Of a stretch of DNA of 64,000 bases, positions 25,380 to 36,863 are shown in pieces (position 1 is the first letter of the stretch; every line of letters starts with the position of its first letter). The notes beneath the pieces were generated by a model, which saw only the letters and a list, made by a program, of their open reading frames with translations, was not told the origin of the DNA and did not search any database. The translations under genes and the position numbers were made by a program. The stretch is from Nocardioides palaemonis (GTDB lineage: Bacteria > Actinomycetota > Actinomycetes > Propionibacteriales > Nocardioidaceae), in assembly GCF_018275325.1 (NCBI RefSeq), contig NZ_JAGVQR010000003.1, positions 496,001 through 560,000 of the forward strand, written 5' to 3'.

Positions 25380-26557
25380 GGCTGGTCCCCCGGGTCGACG
25401 ACACTGGCATCCGCGTGGATGAAGTAGTGGTCACTGGCTCTGGCCAGCGTAGACCCGTCCTGCATGTAGCCCGAGAACCCGACGCCGGCACCACCGGAAC
25501 CGCCGCCCATGATCCAGTCGACCCGCAGCGGGGGCGGCGGGAGCGTGCAGCCCGCGCCGCCGCCGTTGGCGCCGAGAAAGCCGGTGGCCTGGCAGACCTT
25601 GTAGAAGAACTCCTCGTGCTCGTTGACGTCGCCGCCGATGATCACGGGCTTGCCCGACTCGGCCATCAGCCGCTGCATCAGCGAGATCGCGATGGCGGTG
25701 CCGGAGTCGCGCTCCCCCTCGAGGTTGCCGGCCGAGGTGTGGATGGAGATGACCCAGAACTCCGCGCCGGTCTGCAGGTCGCGCAGCAGCACGTAGGGCA
25801 TCGGGATCGCCTGGCTGGCGAAGGTGAAGGTGACGGAGCCACCGTCGACCATCTCGAAGCGCGATGAGCGCCAGGCGATCTGGAGCCGCTGGCCGTTGTT
25901 GCCGAGCGACTGCTGGGGCCAGATCGAGTAGCCGCCGAGGCGGGCGTTCAGCACGCCGAGCTGGTCGTCCTGGACCTCGGAGAGGGTCACCACGTCGACA
26001 CCGCGCGACATGATGATGCCGGCGCTGATCGCTGCGCGCTCGGTGCCGGGGCCGTAGCCACCGGGGCCGGCCGTGTGCTGGCTGCCGAGGATGTTGAGGG
26101 CGCCGACGCGGAAGTTCGACGTCTTCTGCATCGCGGCCAGGCGGGCCTCGCGGCGCGCCGCGATGCGCAGCTTCTTCGCCTTCAGCCTCGCCGCCCGGGC
26201 GCGGGCCTTCGCCCTCACCTCGCGCTCGTGGAGCGTGCTGACCGCCTCGCGGGCGGCGGCGTTGTCCATCGGCACCGCGCGGCGGACACCGACCTTGCCC
26301 AGCCCGGCCACGCGGTCGGGGCGGGTGCGGGCGCGCGACGCCTGCGGCGTGTGGGTCGCGGCGATCTCGGCCGCGGCGATGCTGGTCGTCCCGCTCACGT
26401 CCTGGGTGTCGTCACCCCCGGACGGGACGAGGAAGAGCGACGCCACCAGCGCCCCGGTCGCCACGCAGGCGGGGACGAGGAGGCGCCAGGTCGACCACGC
26501 CGCACCGGCCTGGCGCGGCGGCGTCGCCCGGCGTCGGGCAGCGCGGTGGGAGGACAC
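25376..26557 (-). CDS. Exported endonuclease/exonuclease/phosphatase (EEP) family protein
   Basis: From a GTG at 26557 this encodes 393 residues. A basic N-terminus and one hydrophobic segment (residues about 26-46) indicate export or membrane anchoring. A charged, helical Arg/Ala/Lys-rich stretch follows (about 95-145). The EEP domain begins at L-N-I-L-G-S-Q-H near residue 152 and contains S-E-V-Q-D-D-Q, G-G-D-V-N-E-H and S-D-H-Y, the metal and catalytic positions of DNase I-like phosphodiesterases. The L-G-S-Q-H-T-A motif is shared with the C-terminal domain of the protein at 20332-23400, so the two EEP domains are paralogous. Confidence 0.82.
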   Translation of the reverse strand: MSSHRAARRRATPPRQAGAAWSTWRLLVPACVATGALVASLFLVPSGGDDTQDVSGTTSIAAAEIAATHTPQASRARTRPDRVAGLGKVGVRRAVPMDNAAAREAVSTLHEREVRAKARARAARLKAKKLRIAARREARLAAMQKTSNFRVGALNILGSQHTAGPGGYGPGTERAAISAGIIMSRGVDVVTLSEVQDDQLGVLNARLGGYSIWPQQSLGNNGQRLQIAWRSSRFEMVDGGSVTFTFASQAIPMPYVLLRDLQTGAEFWVISIHTSAGNLEGERDSGTAIAISLMQRLMAESGKPVIIGGDVNEHEEFFYKVCQATGFLGANGGGAGCTLPPPPLRVDWIMGGGSGGAGVGFSGYMQDGSTLARASDHYFIHADASVVDPGDQP

Positions 26558-26726
26558 GGAGGAGGGGGACCCTTCGACGTCGACAGCGTGAGCGAGGCCC
26601 CTGGGGGCGTGCGGGGCCGGATCGAGGGTAACCCATCAGCGGCCCCGCCCTCATGTCTTCGGCGGAACCGGCCCACCGCCCCGGCGGCCACGCCGACGGA
26701 GCGGACCGCACGCTAACGTTGCGGCC

Positions 26727-28019
26727 GTGAGCACCACGCCGACCCGCGTCTTCGTGGCCCGGCTCGTCGGACTGCCGATCTTCGACCCCCAGGGCGACCA
26801 GGTGGCCAAGGTCCGCGACCTGGTCGTCGCGATCCGCACCGAGACGAGCCAGCCGCGCGTGCTCGGCATGGTCGCCGAGGTCTTCGGCCGGCGCCGCATC
26901 TTCGTGCCGATGACGCGCATCACCAACATCGACAGCGGGCAGGTCCACACGACCGGCCTGCTCAACATGCGTCGCTTCGAGCAGCGCTCGACCGAGACCC
27001 TCGTGATGGGCCAGGTGCTCGACCGGACCGTCACCATCCACGACCCGGGCAAGGACGCCGACGTCACCGGCGTGGTCTACGACGTGGCGATGGAGCAGGC
27101 CCGCAACCGGGACTGGGTGCTGTCGCGCGTGGCGGTGCAGGAGCCGAGCAAGGGCTTCCGGCGGCGTGGCCAGACCCACGTCGTCGAGTGGCGCGACGTC
27201 GTCGGGCTCACCCGCCCCGAGCCCACCCAGGGGGCGACCCACCTCATCGCCGCGCTCAACGACATGCGGCCGGCCGACGCGGCCAACATGATCCACGACC
27301 TCCCACCGGAGCGGCGTACGGCCGTGGTCGCGGCGCTCGACGACGAGCGGCTGGCCGACGTGCTCGAGGAACTGCCGGAGGAGGACCAGGTCGAGATCCT
27401 CGAGCACCTCGACTCCGAGCGCGCGGCCGACGTGCTGGAGGAGATGTCCGCCGACGACGCCGCCGACCTGATCGCCGACCTCAACCCCGAGACCGCGGCG
27501 ACCCTGCTGGGCCTGATGGAGCCCGACGAGGCCGAGGACGTGCGGCGGCTGATGTCCTACGACGACGACACCGCCGGCGCGATGATGACGCCCGAGCCCA
27601 TCATCCTGTCCCCCGACGCCACCATCGCGGACGCGCTGGCGCACGTGCGCAACCCCGAGCTCACCCCGGCGCTCGCGGCGCTGGTCTACGTCTGCCGTCA
27701 GCCCCTCGAGACGCCGACGGGCAAGCTGCTCGGGGCGGCCCACATCCAGCGCCTGCTCAGGGAGCCGCCCTCGACCCTCGTCGCGGCCGCGCTCGACGAG
27801 TCCATGGACCCGCTGCGTCCCGACGCGTCGATGGACGAGGTCGCCGCCCACCTCGCGACCTACAACCTCGTGGCCGCGCCCGTCGTCGACGACGAGGGCC
27901 GGCTGATCGGCGCCGTGACCGTCGACGACCTGCTCGACCACATGCTCCCCGAGGGATGGCGTGACCGCGCCCCGCGTCCCGGACCGATCACCGGCGCCCG
28001 GTCCGGGGGTGCGCGATGA
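26727..28019 (+). CDS. PRC-barrel / MgtE-N / CBS domain protein
   Basis: This is a 430-residue cytoplasmic protein. The first 90 residues resemble a PRC-barrel (L-V-G-L-P-I-F-D-P-Q-G-D-Q-V-A-K-V-R-D-L). Residues about 175-280 match the MgtE N-terminal superhelical domain (L-N-D-M-R-P-A-D-A-A-N-M, E-E-L-P-E-E-D-Q-V-E-I-L, M-S-A-D-D-A-A-D-L). The C-terminal 140 residues hold a CBS pair starting at M-M-T-P-E-P. The transport domain of MgtE is absent, so it is probably a magnesium- or nucleotide-sensing protein and not a channel. GTG start at 26727. It overlaps the DUF1003 gene by 4 bases; the same pairing occurs near mrp and tatB in mycobacteria. Confidence 0.87.
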   Translation: MSTTPTRVFVARLVGLPIFDPQGDQVAKVRDLVVAIRTETSQPRVLGMVAEVFGRRRIFVPMTRITNIDSGQVHTTGLLNMRRFEQRSTETLVMGQVLDRTVTIHDPGKDADVTGVVYDVAMEQARNRDWVLSRVAVQEPSKGFRRRGQTHVVEWRDVVGLTRPEPTQGATHLIAALNDMRPADAANMIHDLPPERRTAVVAALDDERLADVLEELPEEDQVEILEHLDSERAADVLEEMSADDAADLIADLNPETAATLLGLMEPDEAEDVRRLMSYDDDTAGAMMTPEPIILSPDATIADALAHVRNPELTPALAALVYVCRQPLETPTGKLLGAAHIQRLLREPPSTLVAAALDESMDPLRPDASMDEVAAHLATYNLVAAPVVDDEGRLIGAVTVDDLLDHMLPEGWRDRAPRPGPITGARSGGAR

Positions 28020-28549
28020 GCGAGAGCCGCCGCACCCGCCTCGACACGCCTCGCGACACCCGCCGCCAGATCGTGCGCCGTCCGGCCCTCGACGCCGACG
28101 CGTTCGGCGTCTTCGCCGAGTCGTTCGCGCGCTACATGGGCACCGCGAAGTTCCTGCTGTGGATGACGCTCTTCGTGTCGGCGTGGATCGTGTGGAACGT
28201 CCTCGCGCCGCGCGAGCTGCGCTTCGACGAGTTCCCCTTCATCTTCCTGACCCTGATGCTCAGCCTCCAGGCGTCCTACGCCGCACCGCTGATCCTGCTG
28301 GCGCAGAACCGCCAGGAGCAGCGCGACAAGGTGGTCGCCGAGCAGGACCGCCAGGCCAACGCGCGGGCGCACGCCGACATGGAGTTCCTGGCCCGCGAGG
28401 TCGCCTCGCTGCGCATGTCGGTCGGCGAGGTCGCCACGCGCGACTTCCTCCGCTCGGAGCTGCGCGGACTGCTCGGCGACATCGAGCAGCTCGCGCGTCC
28501 CGACGCCCCGGACGAGCAGGGGCTGCAGGAGCCACGGCCGGCGCCGTGA
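28016..28549 (+). CDS. DUF1003 membrane protein
   Basis: This 177-residue protein starts at an ATG overlapping the upstream stop by 4 bases. Two transmembrane helices (about residues 45-65 and 78-98, F-L-L-W-M-T-L-F-V-S-A-W and F-P-F-I-F-L-T-L-M-L-S) flank the conserved N-x-L-A-P segment. They are followed by N-R-Q-E-Q-R-D-K and a long charged helix that is probably a cytoplasmic coiled coil. This is the full DUF1003 pattern. Function is unproven; coupling to the MgtE-N/CBS protein suggests a shared role in divalent-cation physiology. Confidence 0.88.
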   Translation: MSESRRTRLDTPRDTRRQIVRRPALDADAFGVFAESFARYMGTAKFLLWMTLFVSAWIVWNVLAPRELRFDEFPFIFLTLMLSLQASYAAPLILLAQNRQEQRDKVVAEQDRQANARAHADMEFLAREVASLRMSVGEVATRDFLRSELRGLLGDIEQLARPDAPDEQGLQEPRPAP

Positions 28550-28580
28550 CCTCGCGGGGCGGCTCGTAGACTGGGGCATC

Positions 28581-29741
28581 ATGAGCACCCCCACGCAGCA
28601 GCAGGTGACGGACGCGCTGGCCACCGTCAACGACCCGGAGATCAAGCGCCCCATCACCGAGCTCGGGATGGTGGACTCGGTCGAGGTCGCCGACGACGGC
28701 GCCGTCGCGGTGCACGTGCTGCTCACCGTCGCCGGGTGCCCGCTCAAGGACACCATCAACCGCGACGTGACGGCCGCGGTGTCGGCGGTCCCGGGTGTCA
28801 CGTCGGTCGACCTGACCCTCGGGGTGATGACCGCCGAGCAGCGCGCGGGCCTCAAGGAGGTCCTCAGCGACGGGCGCGCCCAGCGCGAGATCCCCTTCGG
28901 GCAGCCGGGCTCGCTCACCAAGGTCTACGCGATCGCCAGCGGCAAGGGCGGCGTCGGCAAGTCGTCGGTCACGGTCAACCTCGCCCTCGCGCTCGCCGCG
29001 CAGGGCCTCAAGGTCGGCATCGTGGACGCCGACATCTACGGCCACTCCGTCCCGGCCATGCTCGGCATCGCCGACGCCCGGCCGACGCAGGTCGACGACC
29101 TGATCATGCCGGTGCCCACCGCCAGCGGCGTCTCGGTGATCTCGATCGGCATGCTCAAGCCGCGTCGCGACCAGGTCGTCGCCTGGCGCGGCCCGATGCT
29201 CGACCGGGCCCTCGTCCAGATGCTCGCCGACGTCTACTGGGGCGACCTCGACGCCCTGCTCCTCGACCTCCCGCCCGGCACCGGCGACGTCGCGATCTCC
29301 CTCGGCCAGCACCTGCCGAGCGCCGAGGTCGTGGTCGTGACCACCCCGCAGGAGGCCGCCGCCGAGGTCGCCGAGCGCGCCGGCACGATGGCCTCGATGA
29401 TGCACCAGCGGGTCGTCGGCGTCGTGGAGAACATGAGCTACCTCCCCTGCCCGCACTGCCCGCCCGAGGACGACCACCGCCTCGAGGTGTTCGGCAGCGG
29501 TGGCGGCGACCGGGTCGCGGCCACCTTGTCCGAGCGCTTCGGCTACGACGTGCCGGTCCTCGCGCGGATCCCGCTCGACGTCTCGCTCCGCGAGGGCGGC
29601 GACGTCGGCAAGCCGATCGTCGAGGCCGACCCCACCGCCCCCGCGGCGCGTGAGCTGGCCGGCGTCGCCAGCACCCTGTCGGGCCGCGGACGAGGCCTGG
29701 CGGGCATGCAGCTGGGCCTCACCCCGGCGAACCGGTTCTGA
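28581..29741 (+). CDS. mrp: Mrp/NBP35-type P-loop ATPase (iron-sulfur carrier)
   Basis: This 386-residue protein joins an N-terminal MIP18/DUF59 domain (residues about 5-90, V-N-D-P-E-I...G-M-V-D) to a ParA/MinD-like ATPase. The ATPase has the deviant Walker A G-K-G-G-V-G-K-S-S near residue 118, D-A-D-I-Y-G-H-S at switch I and L-L-L-D-L-P-P-G-T-G-D. The C-x-x-C pair expected of iron-sulfur carriers is present (L-P-C-P-H-C). It is thought to bind and deliver Fe-S clusters in the cytosol. ATG at 28581; tatB lies 30 bp downstream, as in other actinobacteria. Confidence 0.92.
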   Translation: MSTPTQQQVTDALATVNDPEIKRPITELGMVDSVEVADDGAVAVHVLLTVAGCPLKDTINRDVTAAVSAVPGVTSVDLTLGVMTAEQRAGLKEVLSDGRAQREIPFGQPGSLTKVYAIASGKGGVGKSSVTVNLALALAAQGLKVGIVDADIYGHSVPAMLGIADARPTQVDDLIMPVPTASGVSVISIGMLKPRRDQVVAWRGPMLDRALVQMLADVYWGDLDALLLDLPPGTGDVAISLGQHLPSAEVVVVTTPQEAAAEVAERAGTMASMMHQRVVGVVENMSYLPCPHCPPEDDHRLEVFGSGGGDRVAATLSERFGYDVPVLARIPLDVSLREGGDVGKPIVEADPTAPAARELAGVASTLSGRGRGLAGMQLGLTPANRF

Positions 29742-29771
29742 CCTCCGCGGGCGCCCGGTAGGTTCTGCGTC

Positions 29772-30104
29772 ATGTTCGACATCGGGTTCATGGAGCTGGC
29801 CGTGATCGCCCTCGTGGCCGTCGTGGTGCTCGGACCCGACAAGCTGCCCGACCTCGCCCGGCAGGCCGCCCAGCTGCTCCATCGCGCCCGGGGCCTGGCC
29901 CACAACGCCCGCGACGAGCTGCGCAACGAGCTCGGCCCGGAGTACTCCGACCTCCAGCTGCGCGACCTCGACCCGCGCACGATCGTGCGCAAGCACATCA
30001 CCGAGGCGATGGCCGAGGTGGACCGCGAGGAGGCCGAGCGCGCGGCGCGTCGGTCCCAGCTCCCGGAGGGCCAGGTCCCGCCCTACGACGTCGAGGCGAC
30101 CTGA
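29772..30104 (+). CDS. tatB: Sec-independent protein translocase subunit TatB
   Basis: This 110-residue protein has the TatA/B fold: a very short periplasmic N-terminus, one transmembrane helix (residues about 5-22, F-M-E-L-A-V-I-A-L-V-A-V-V-V-L-G-P), the hinge G-P-D-K-L-P, and an amphipathic helix (L-A-R-Q-A-A-Q-L-L-H-R-A-R). The Glu at residue 8 in F-M-E-L is typical of TatB. The charged tail is long, as in TatB. It works with TatA and TatC, which are not in this window, to export folded proteins. ATG at 29772. Confidence 0.92.
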   Translation: MFDIGFMELAVIALVAVVVLGPDKLPDLARQAAQLLHRARGLAHNARDELRNELGPEYSDLQLRDLDPRTIVRKHITEAMAEVDREEAERAARRSQLPEGQVPPYDVEAT

Positions 30105-30117
30105 CCCGGCGACGCCC

Positions 30118-30675
30118 CTACTCCTCGCGGCTCTGCACGGCCACCAGGCCGGCGTAGGGCACCAGGAGCGGCGCTCCGGCGTCCACCGCCCCGGGCTCGA
30201 CGTCGGGCCGGCACTCGAGGAAGTCGTCCGCGACGCGCTCGACCCGACCGGCGTGCCACGCACCGTCGGCCAGGTGGAGCACGCAGCGTGACCCCGACTC
30301 CGACAGCCGGCGCAGTGCCGCACGCAGGCTGAGCCGGTCCACCGGCGACCACGCCACCTCCGGGACGGAGCGCGACGACGCGCCGTGCACCGCGACCACG
30401 TGGCGCAGCGGCACGATCCAGTCCTGCCCGCGACCGCCCAGCAGGCACCAGGACTCCCCCACCCGCTCCAGACGTCCCTCGACCCGTCCGACGTGCGGCA
30501 GGTCGAGGCGCACCTCCCCGCCCCGCGAGGCCATCAGCCGGCTGGCCAGCGTCACCGAGGCGTACTCCGCCCGGGCCCGGTCCGCGAGCTCCGCCTCGCG
30601 GTCGGCCTCCCACAGCGCGGCGGCCTGCCCCTCGAGGTCGTCGAACAGCGCGAACAGCTCGTGCTCCCAGGACAT
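30118..30675 (-). CDS. Conserved hypothetical protein, 185 residues
   Basis: The ATG at 30675 opens a protein that begins with an acidic helical segment (W-E-H-E-L-F-A-L-F-D-D-L-E-G-Q-A...) followed by several beta-rich stretches (V-R-L-D-L-P-H-V-G-R-V-E-G-R-L, W-I-V-P-L-R-H-V-V-A-V-H-G). I recognise no domain; no signal peptide or membrane segment is present. It ends 14 bp from tatB in convergent orientation and is divergent from the LysM gene, so it probably shares the intervening control region with that gene. Confidence 0.72.
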   Translation of the reverse strand: MSWEHELFALFDDLEGQAAALWEADREAELADRARAEYASVTLASRLMASRGGEVRLDLPHVGRVEGRLERVGESWCLLGGRGQDWIVPLRHVVAVHGASSRSVPEVAWSPVDRLSLRAALRRLSESGSRCVLHLADGAWHAGRVERVADDFLECRPDVEPGAVDAGAPLLVPYAGLVAVQSREE

Positions 30676-30711
30676 GGGCGCGAGCCTACGACCCCGGCTG
30701 TGGAGAAAGCG

Positions 30712-30740
30712 TTGACACCTGCCGCAAATGTTCGTTTGAT
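30712..30740 (+). promoter_or_regulatory. Sigma-70-like promoter of the LysM gene
   Basis: TTGACA at 30712-30717 is followed after 17 bp by TTTGAT at 30735-30740. The -35 hexamer is perfect and the -10 matches at four of six positions. Transcription would begin about 25 bp before the ATG at 30772. The -10 overlaps an inverted repeat. Confidence 0.55.
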
Positions 30741-30760
30741 GATGCAAACGGACGCAAACG
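30733..30760. promoter_or_regulatory. CGTTTG/CAAACG operator at the LysM promoter
   Basis: CGTTTG (30733-30738), CAAACG (30745-30750) and a second CAAACG (30755-30760) form an inverted repeat with a 6-bp spacer plus a direct repeat 10 bp (one helical turn) further on. The array overlaps the -10 element and the expected start of transcription, as a repressor site would. Confidence 0.55.
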
Positions 30761-30771
30761 AAAGGTTCGAG

Positions 30772-31461
30772 ATGTCTCGGGGGATCACGACGGTGCGCGC
30801 CGGCCTTGTCTGGCTGCTGGCCAGCGCGGTGGCGGCCGGCGCGGTGCGGGCGGCCGAGGGGCTGGTGCGCGATGCCGCACCGCCCGGCACCGGCGCCGCG
30901 GGGGTGTCCGCGGTCCTGGTCGCGCTCTGCGCGGTGGTGCTGGCCCTGGCGCTGGTGCGGATCTGGCTGGTCACCACGGTCACCGTCGCAGAGGTGGTCG
31001 CCGGGTCGGCGCGCGCCGTGCGCGGGCACCCCGGGACCACCCGGCGCCTGGTCCTGCTCGCGTGCGGGGTGGCGGTCTCCGCCGGCGTGGCCACCCCCGC
31101 CGCGGCGGCCGGCGACGACGGGCGCGAGGTCGTCGCCGGCCTCGCGCTGCCGGAGCGGCCGGTCGCGGGGGCACCCGCCTCCACGCAGCCGCCCGGGCAA
31201 CCGTCCACGCCTGCGGCCGCCCCCGCCGAGGACTACGTCGTGCAGCCGGGCGACTCGCTGTGGTCGATCGCCCTCGCCCACCCCGCCGACGCCGCGCCCG
31301 CGGACACCGACACCGACGCGCGCTGGCGTGCCCTCTGGCGCGCGAACCGCGCCGTCGTCGGCGACGACCCCGACCTGATCCACCCCGGGCAGGCACTCCG
31401 CCTGCCCGCGGCCAGCCCCGACAGCACCGAGCGCACCCAGCAGGACGGAGACCGACGATGA
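30772..31461 (+). CDS. LysM-domain membrane protein
   Basis: The ATG at 30772 has GAAAGG upstream and gives 229 residues. Hydrophobic segments occur near residues 8-25, 40-62 and 85-105, followed by a Pro/Ala-rich linker. A C-terminal LysM domain follows (Y-V-V-Q-P-G-D-S-L-W-S-I-A ... W-R-A-L-W-R-A-N ... L-I-H-P-G-Q-A-L-R-L-P), which binds peptidoglycan. It is likely a cell-wall-associated protein, perhaps involved in division or wall remodelling. It overlaps the Rv3235-like gene by 4 bases. The upstream promoter has a clear operator-like array, so expression is probably tightly regulated. Confidence 0.8.
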   Translation: MSRGITTVRAGLVWLLASAVAAGAVRAAEGLVRDAAPPGTGAAGVSAVLVALCAVVLALALVRIWLVTTVTVAEVVAGSARAVRGHPGTTRRLVLLACGVAVSAGVATPAAAAGDDGREVVAGLALPERPVAGAPASTQPPGQPSTPAAAPAEDYVVQPGDSLWSIALAHPADAAPADTDTDARWRALWRANRAVVGDDPDLIHPGQALRLPAASPDSTERTQQDGDRR

Positions 31462-31988
31462 CCAGCCCGCAGCCCAGCCGAGCCGAGGTGATCGCGCTGC
31501 GCGCGACCGGACGCCCCACCGTCCCGGTGGCGAGCGTCCAGGGGTCGCTCGCCCTCGACCTCACCCCGCGCAGCGCCCCGCCGCGACCCCGCCTGCGCAG
31601 CGCGCGCACCAACGACCTCGTGGTCGTGGCGACCGCGACCCGCGCGCAGGTCGACGCGTTCGTCGGGCGCTACCTCCAGGCGGCCGTCGAGGTGGCGGCC
31701 GGCGACCGTCCGGTCACCCAGGTGCTGCGGCACACGGTGCCGGAGGTCTACGACCGGCTGGCCGAGCGCGCTCGCGCCGTCGCGACCGTCGCCGGACCCG
31801 CGCAGGGCGTGGTCCGCTCGCCCAATCCCGCCCGCCCGGTCGTGGTCGGGGTCCGGACCGCCCTCATCCGCGACGACGCGGTCGAGGCCAGCGCCCACGT
31901 GCGCTACGGACGGCGCTCCCGAGCGGTCGCCGCACGCTTCGAGCTCGTGCGGGACCGCTGGCAGTGCGTCGCTCTCGTGTGGGGCTGA
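31458..31988 (+). CDS. Rv3235-family protein
   Basis: This 176-residue protein starts at an ATG overlapping the LysM stop by 4 bases. The first 50 residues are low-complexity; the rest is a compact alpha/beta domain ending in R-S-R-A-V-A-A-R-F-E-L-V-R-D-R-W-Q-C-V-A-L-V-W-G, the pattern of the actinobacterial Rv3235 family found next to secA. A related wall-associated or secA-linked function has been suggested only by location. No signal peptide is present. It converges on secA with 6 bp between stops. Confidence 0.78.
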   Translation: MTSPQPSRAEVIALRATGRPTVPVASVQGSLALDLTPRSAPPRPRLRSARTNDLVVVATATRAQVDAFVGRYLQAAVEVAAGDRPVTQVLRHTVPEVYDRLAERARAVATVAGPAQGVVRSPNPARPVVVGVRTALIRDDAVEASAHVRYGRRSRAVAARFELVRDRWQCVALVWG

Positions 31989-31994
31989 GCCGCC

Positions 31995-34832
<2,838 letters not shown>

Positions 34833-34847
34833 GAGTGGTAACTGTAC

Positions 34848-36086
34848 CTACCTCGCCAACGCTGCTCCCAATGCGTGTGACAGGTCACCCTTCTGCCCCG
34901 CCACGACGTCGTCGAGGCCCAGCCAGCCGGCGAGCCGGCGCAGCTCGGCGGCCAGCTCGTCGGCGGTCTCCTCGGGTGCTCCGGGCTCGGCGAACGCCCC
35001 CGGGACGAGGAGCGTGCCGCTCCCGCGGTCGGCCTTGAGGTCGACCCGCGCGACCAGCCGGTCGCCGAGCAGGAACGGCAGGACGTAGTAGCCGTGGACC
35101 CGCTTGTCGGCCGGGACGTAGATCTCGATGCGGTAGAAGAAGTCGAACAGCGCCTCGGCCCGGGCGCGCTCCCAGACGACCGGGTCGAACGGGCTGAGCA
35201 GCGTGCGGGCGCCCACCCGGCGCGGGAGCCGGGCGTCGCGGTGGAGGTAGGCCTGGCGCTGCCAGCCCTGCACCCGCACCGGCAGCAGCTCGCCGGACTC
35301 GACCAGCTCGTCGACGGCGACCTTGGTGCTGGCCCGCCCGGGCGCCGGCTGCAGCCGGAGGCGGTAGTAGTCGGCGAGGCAGGCGGCGCTGGCGACGCCG
35401 TGGGAGCGGGCGGCACGCCGGACCAGCTCGGTGACCGCCTCCTGGGGCGTGGGGGTGGGCGCGTCGAGCACCGCGCGCGGCAGCACCCGCTCGGCGAGGT
35501 CGTAGCGCACCTCGAACTGGCTGGTGCGACCGGCGATCGCCACGTCACCGACGAGGAAGAGGTAGTCGAGGACCTTGCGTGCCTCCGACCAGTTCCAGCC
35601 CCAGTGCTCCTTGGTGCGCGGACCGGTGGCGAACTCGGCCTCGAGGTCGCGGGCGGTGACCGGGCCGCGCTCGCGGACCGCGTCGAGCACCCGGGGCTCG
35701 AGGGTCGCGTCGGCGGTGAAGCCCCACTTGCCCCGCTCGGAGCGGTAGTGCTCCATCCGGTGACGCATGAGCGGCCACAGCTCGACCGGCATCAGGGCCT
35801 GCACGTGGGCCCAGTACTCCACGACCCGACGCGGCCGACGCCCCCCGGGGTCCTGGGCGCGACGGAGCAGGTCGGTGTCGTAGGGGCCCATCCGGGAGTA
35901 GAGGGGCATGAAGTGGGCGCGCTGGAGGACGTTGACCGAGTCGACCTGCAGCACGCCGGTGCGGGCGACCGTGCGCTCGAGCGTCCTCATCGAGGGCACG
36001 GCGTGCGCACGGTCGGTGAAGCCCTGCGCGGCGAGCGCGATGCGGCGCGCCTGGAGCTGGGTGAGGGTCTCCGTCACGGGTGGCAC
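34848..36086 (-). CDS. Winged-helix DNA glycosylase-like protein (YcaQ/HTH_42 family)
   Basis: This 412-residue protein of the HTH_42/YcaQ family shows the hallmark Q-V-D-S-V-N-V-L-Q-R-A-H and L-Y-S-R-M-G-P-Y-D near residues 45-70, then several winged-helix units and a C-terminal F-D-P-V-V-W-E-R-A-R-A-E-A-L-F-D segment. YcaQ and its Streptomyces relative AlkZ remove interstrand crosslinks or bulky alkyl adducts, using a Q-x-D/Q-x-Q catalytic motif; the Q-V-D here fits this. The GTG at 36086 gives this length; another GTG three codons later is possible. It is accessory to the conserved cluster and could protect against a DNA-damaging compound. Confidence 0.82.
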   Translation of the reverse strand: MPPVTETLTQLQARRIALAAQGFTDRAHAVPSMRTLERTVARTGVLQVDSVNVLQRAHFMPLYSRMGPYDTDLLRRAQDPGGRRPRRVVEYWAHVQALMPVELWPLMRHRMEHYRSERGKWGFTADATLEPRVLDAVRERGPVTARDLEAEFATGPRTKEHWGWNWSEARKVLDYLFLVGDVAIAGRTSQFEVRYDLAERVLPRAVLDAPTPTPQEAVTELVRRAARSHGVASAACLADYYRLRLQPAPGRASTKVAVDELVESGELLPVRVQGWQRQAYLHRDARLPRRVGARTLLSPFDPVVWERARAEALFDFFYRIEIYVPADKRVHGYYVLPFLLGDRLVARVDLKADRGSGTLLVPGAFAEPGAPEETADELAAELRRLAGWLGLDDVVAGQKGDLSHALGAALAR

Positions 36087-36115
36087 TCAACCAGAGACGG
36101 CCGACAGCCGCGGCC

Positions 36116-36814
36116 CTACGGCAGGTCGAGCAGCTTCTCGCGCATCGCGTACATGACCGCCTCCATGCGCGAGTGCAGCTGGAGCTTCTCGAGGATGTTG
36201 CGCACGTGGTTCTTCACGGTGTTCTCGGAGATGAAGAGCTCCTTGGCGACCTCGCGGTTGTTGAGCCCCTTGGCCACCAGCCGCAGCACCTCGAGCTCGC
36301 GCTCGGTGAGCCGCAGGCCCGGGCCCTGCTCGCGCTCGGGCTTGGACATCTGCTTGAACTCGTCGATCAGCTTGACCGCCATCGACGGGCTGATCAGCGA
36401 CTGGCCCTCGTTGACCACGCGGATCGCCTGCGCGACCTCCTCGATGGAGGAGTCCTTGAGGAGGTAGCCGGAGGCGCCGTTCTTCACCGACTCGTAGAGG
36501 TCGGCCTCCTCGTCCGAGACCGTCAGCATGATGATCTTGGCCGACGGGACGACCTCCTTGATCGCCGAGCAGGCCTCGACGCCGGTGCGTCGCGGCATCC
36601 GCACGTCGAGCAGGATCACGTCGGGGGCGGTCTTCACCGCCAGCTCCGTGGCGGTCACGCCGTCGGCCGCCTCGCCGACCACCTCGATGTCGGCGTCACC
36701 GCTGAGCAGCATGATCAGGCCGCGACGGAACAGCTCCTGGTCGTCGACCACCAGGACTCGGACGGGTTCGCTGCCACCTGGTGCGCCAGCTGGACTTCCA
36801 GTTGCCTCGGTCAC
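36116..36814 (-). CDS. NarL/LuxR-family response regulator
   Basis: This 232-residue two-component regulator has a receiver domain (residues about 18-135), D-D at 24-25, the phosphoacceptor Asp at about residue 70 (V-I-L-L-D-V-R-M-P), and the conserved Thr and Lys (M-L-T-V, Y-L-L-K-D). A C-terminal LuxR-type helix-turn-helix follows ([15 protein letters not shown] ... I-S-E-N-T-V-K-N-H). The start is a GTG at 36814. No sensor kinase is adjacent, so it is an orphan in this window. It lies between hpf and the glycosylase gene. Confidence 0.93.
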   Translation of the reverse strand: MTEATGSPAGAPGGSEPVRVLVVDDQELFRRGLIMLLSGDADIEVVGEAADGVTATELAVKTAPDVILLDVRMPRRTGVEACSAIKEVVPSAKIIMLTVSDEEADLYESVKNGASGYLLKDSSIEEVAQAIRVVNEGQSLISPSMAVKLIDEFKQMSKPEREQGPGLRLTERELEVLRLVAKGLNNREVAKELFISENTVKNHVRNILEKLQLHSRMEAVMYAMREKLLDLP

Positions 36815-36863
36815 GCGCGCATCATGTCATGCGCGCGTGACCGAGGTGTGGTGGTCGCGTGGA

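Noticed and set aside
30721..30760. LexA box at the LysM gene
   Set aside because: ATGTTCG is present but the partner half-site is missing; the real symmetry is CGTTTG/CAAACG.
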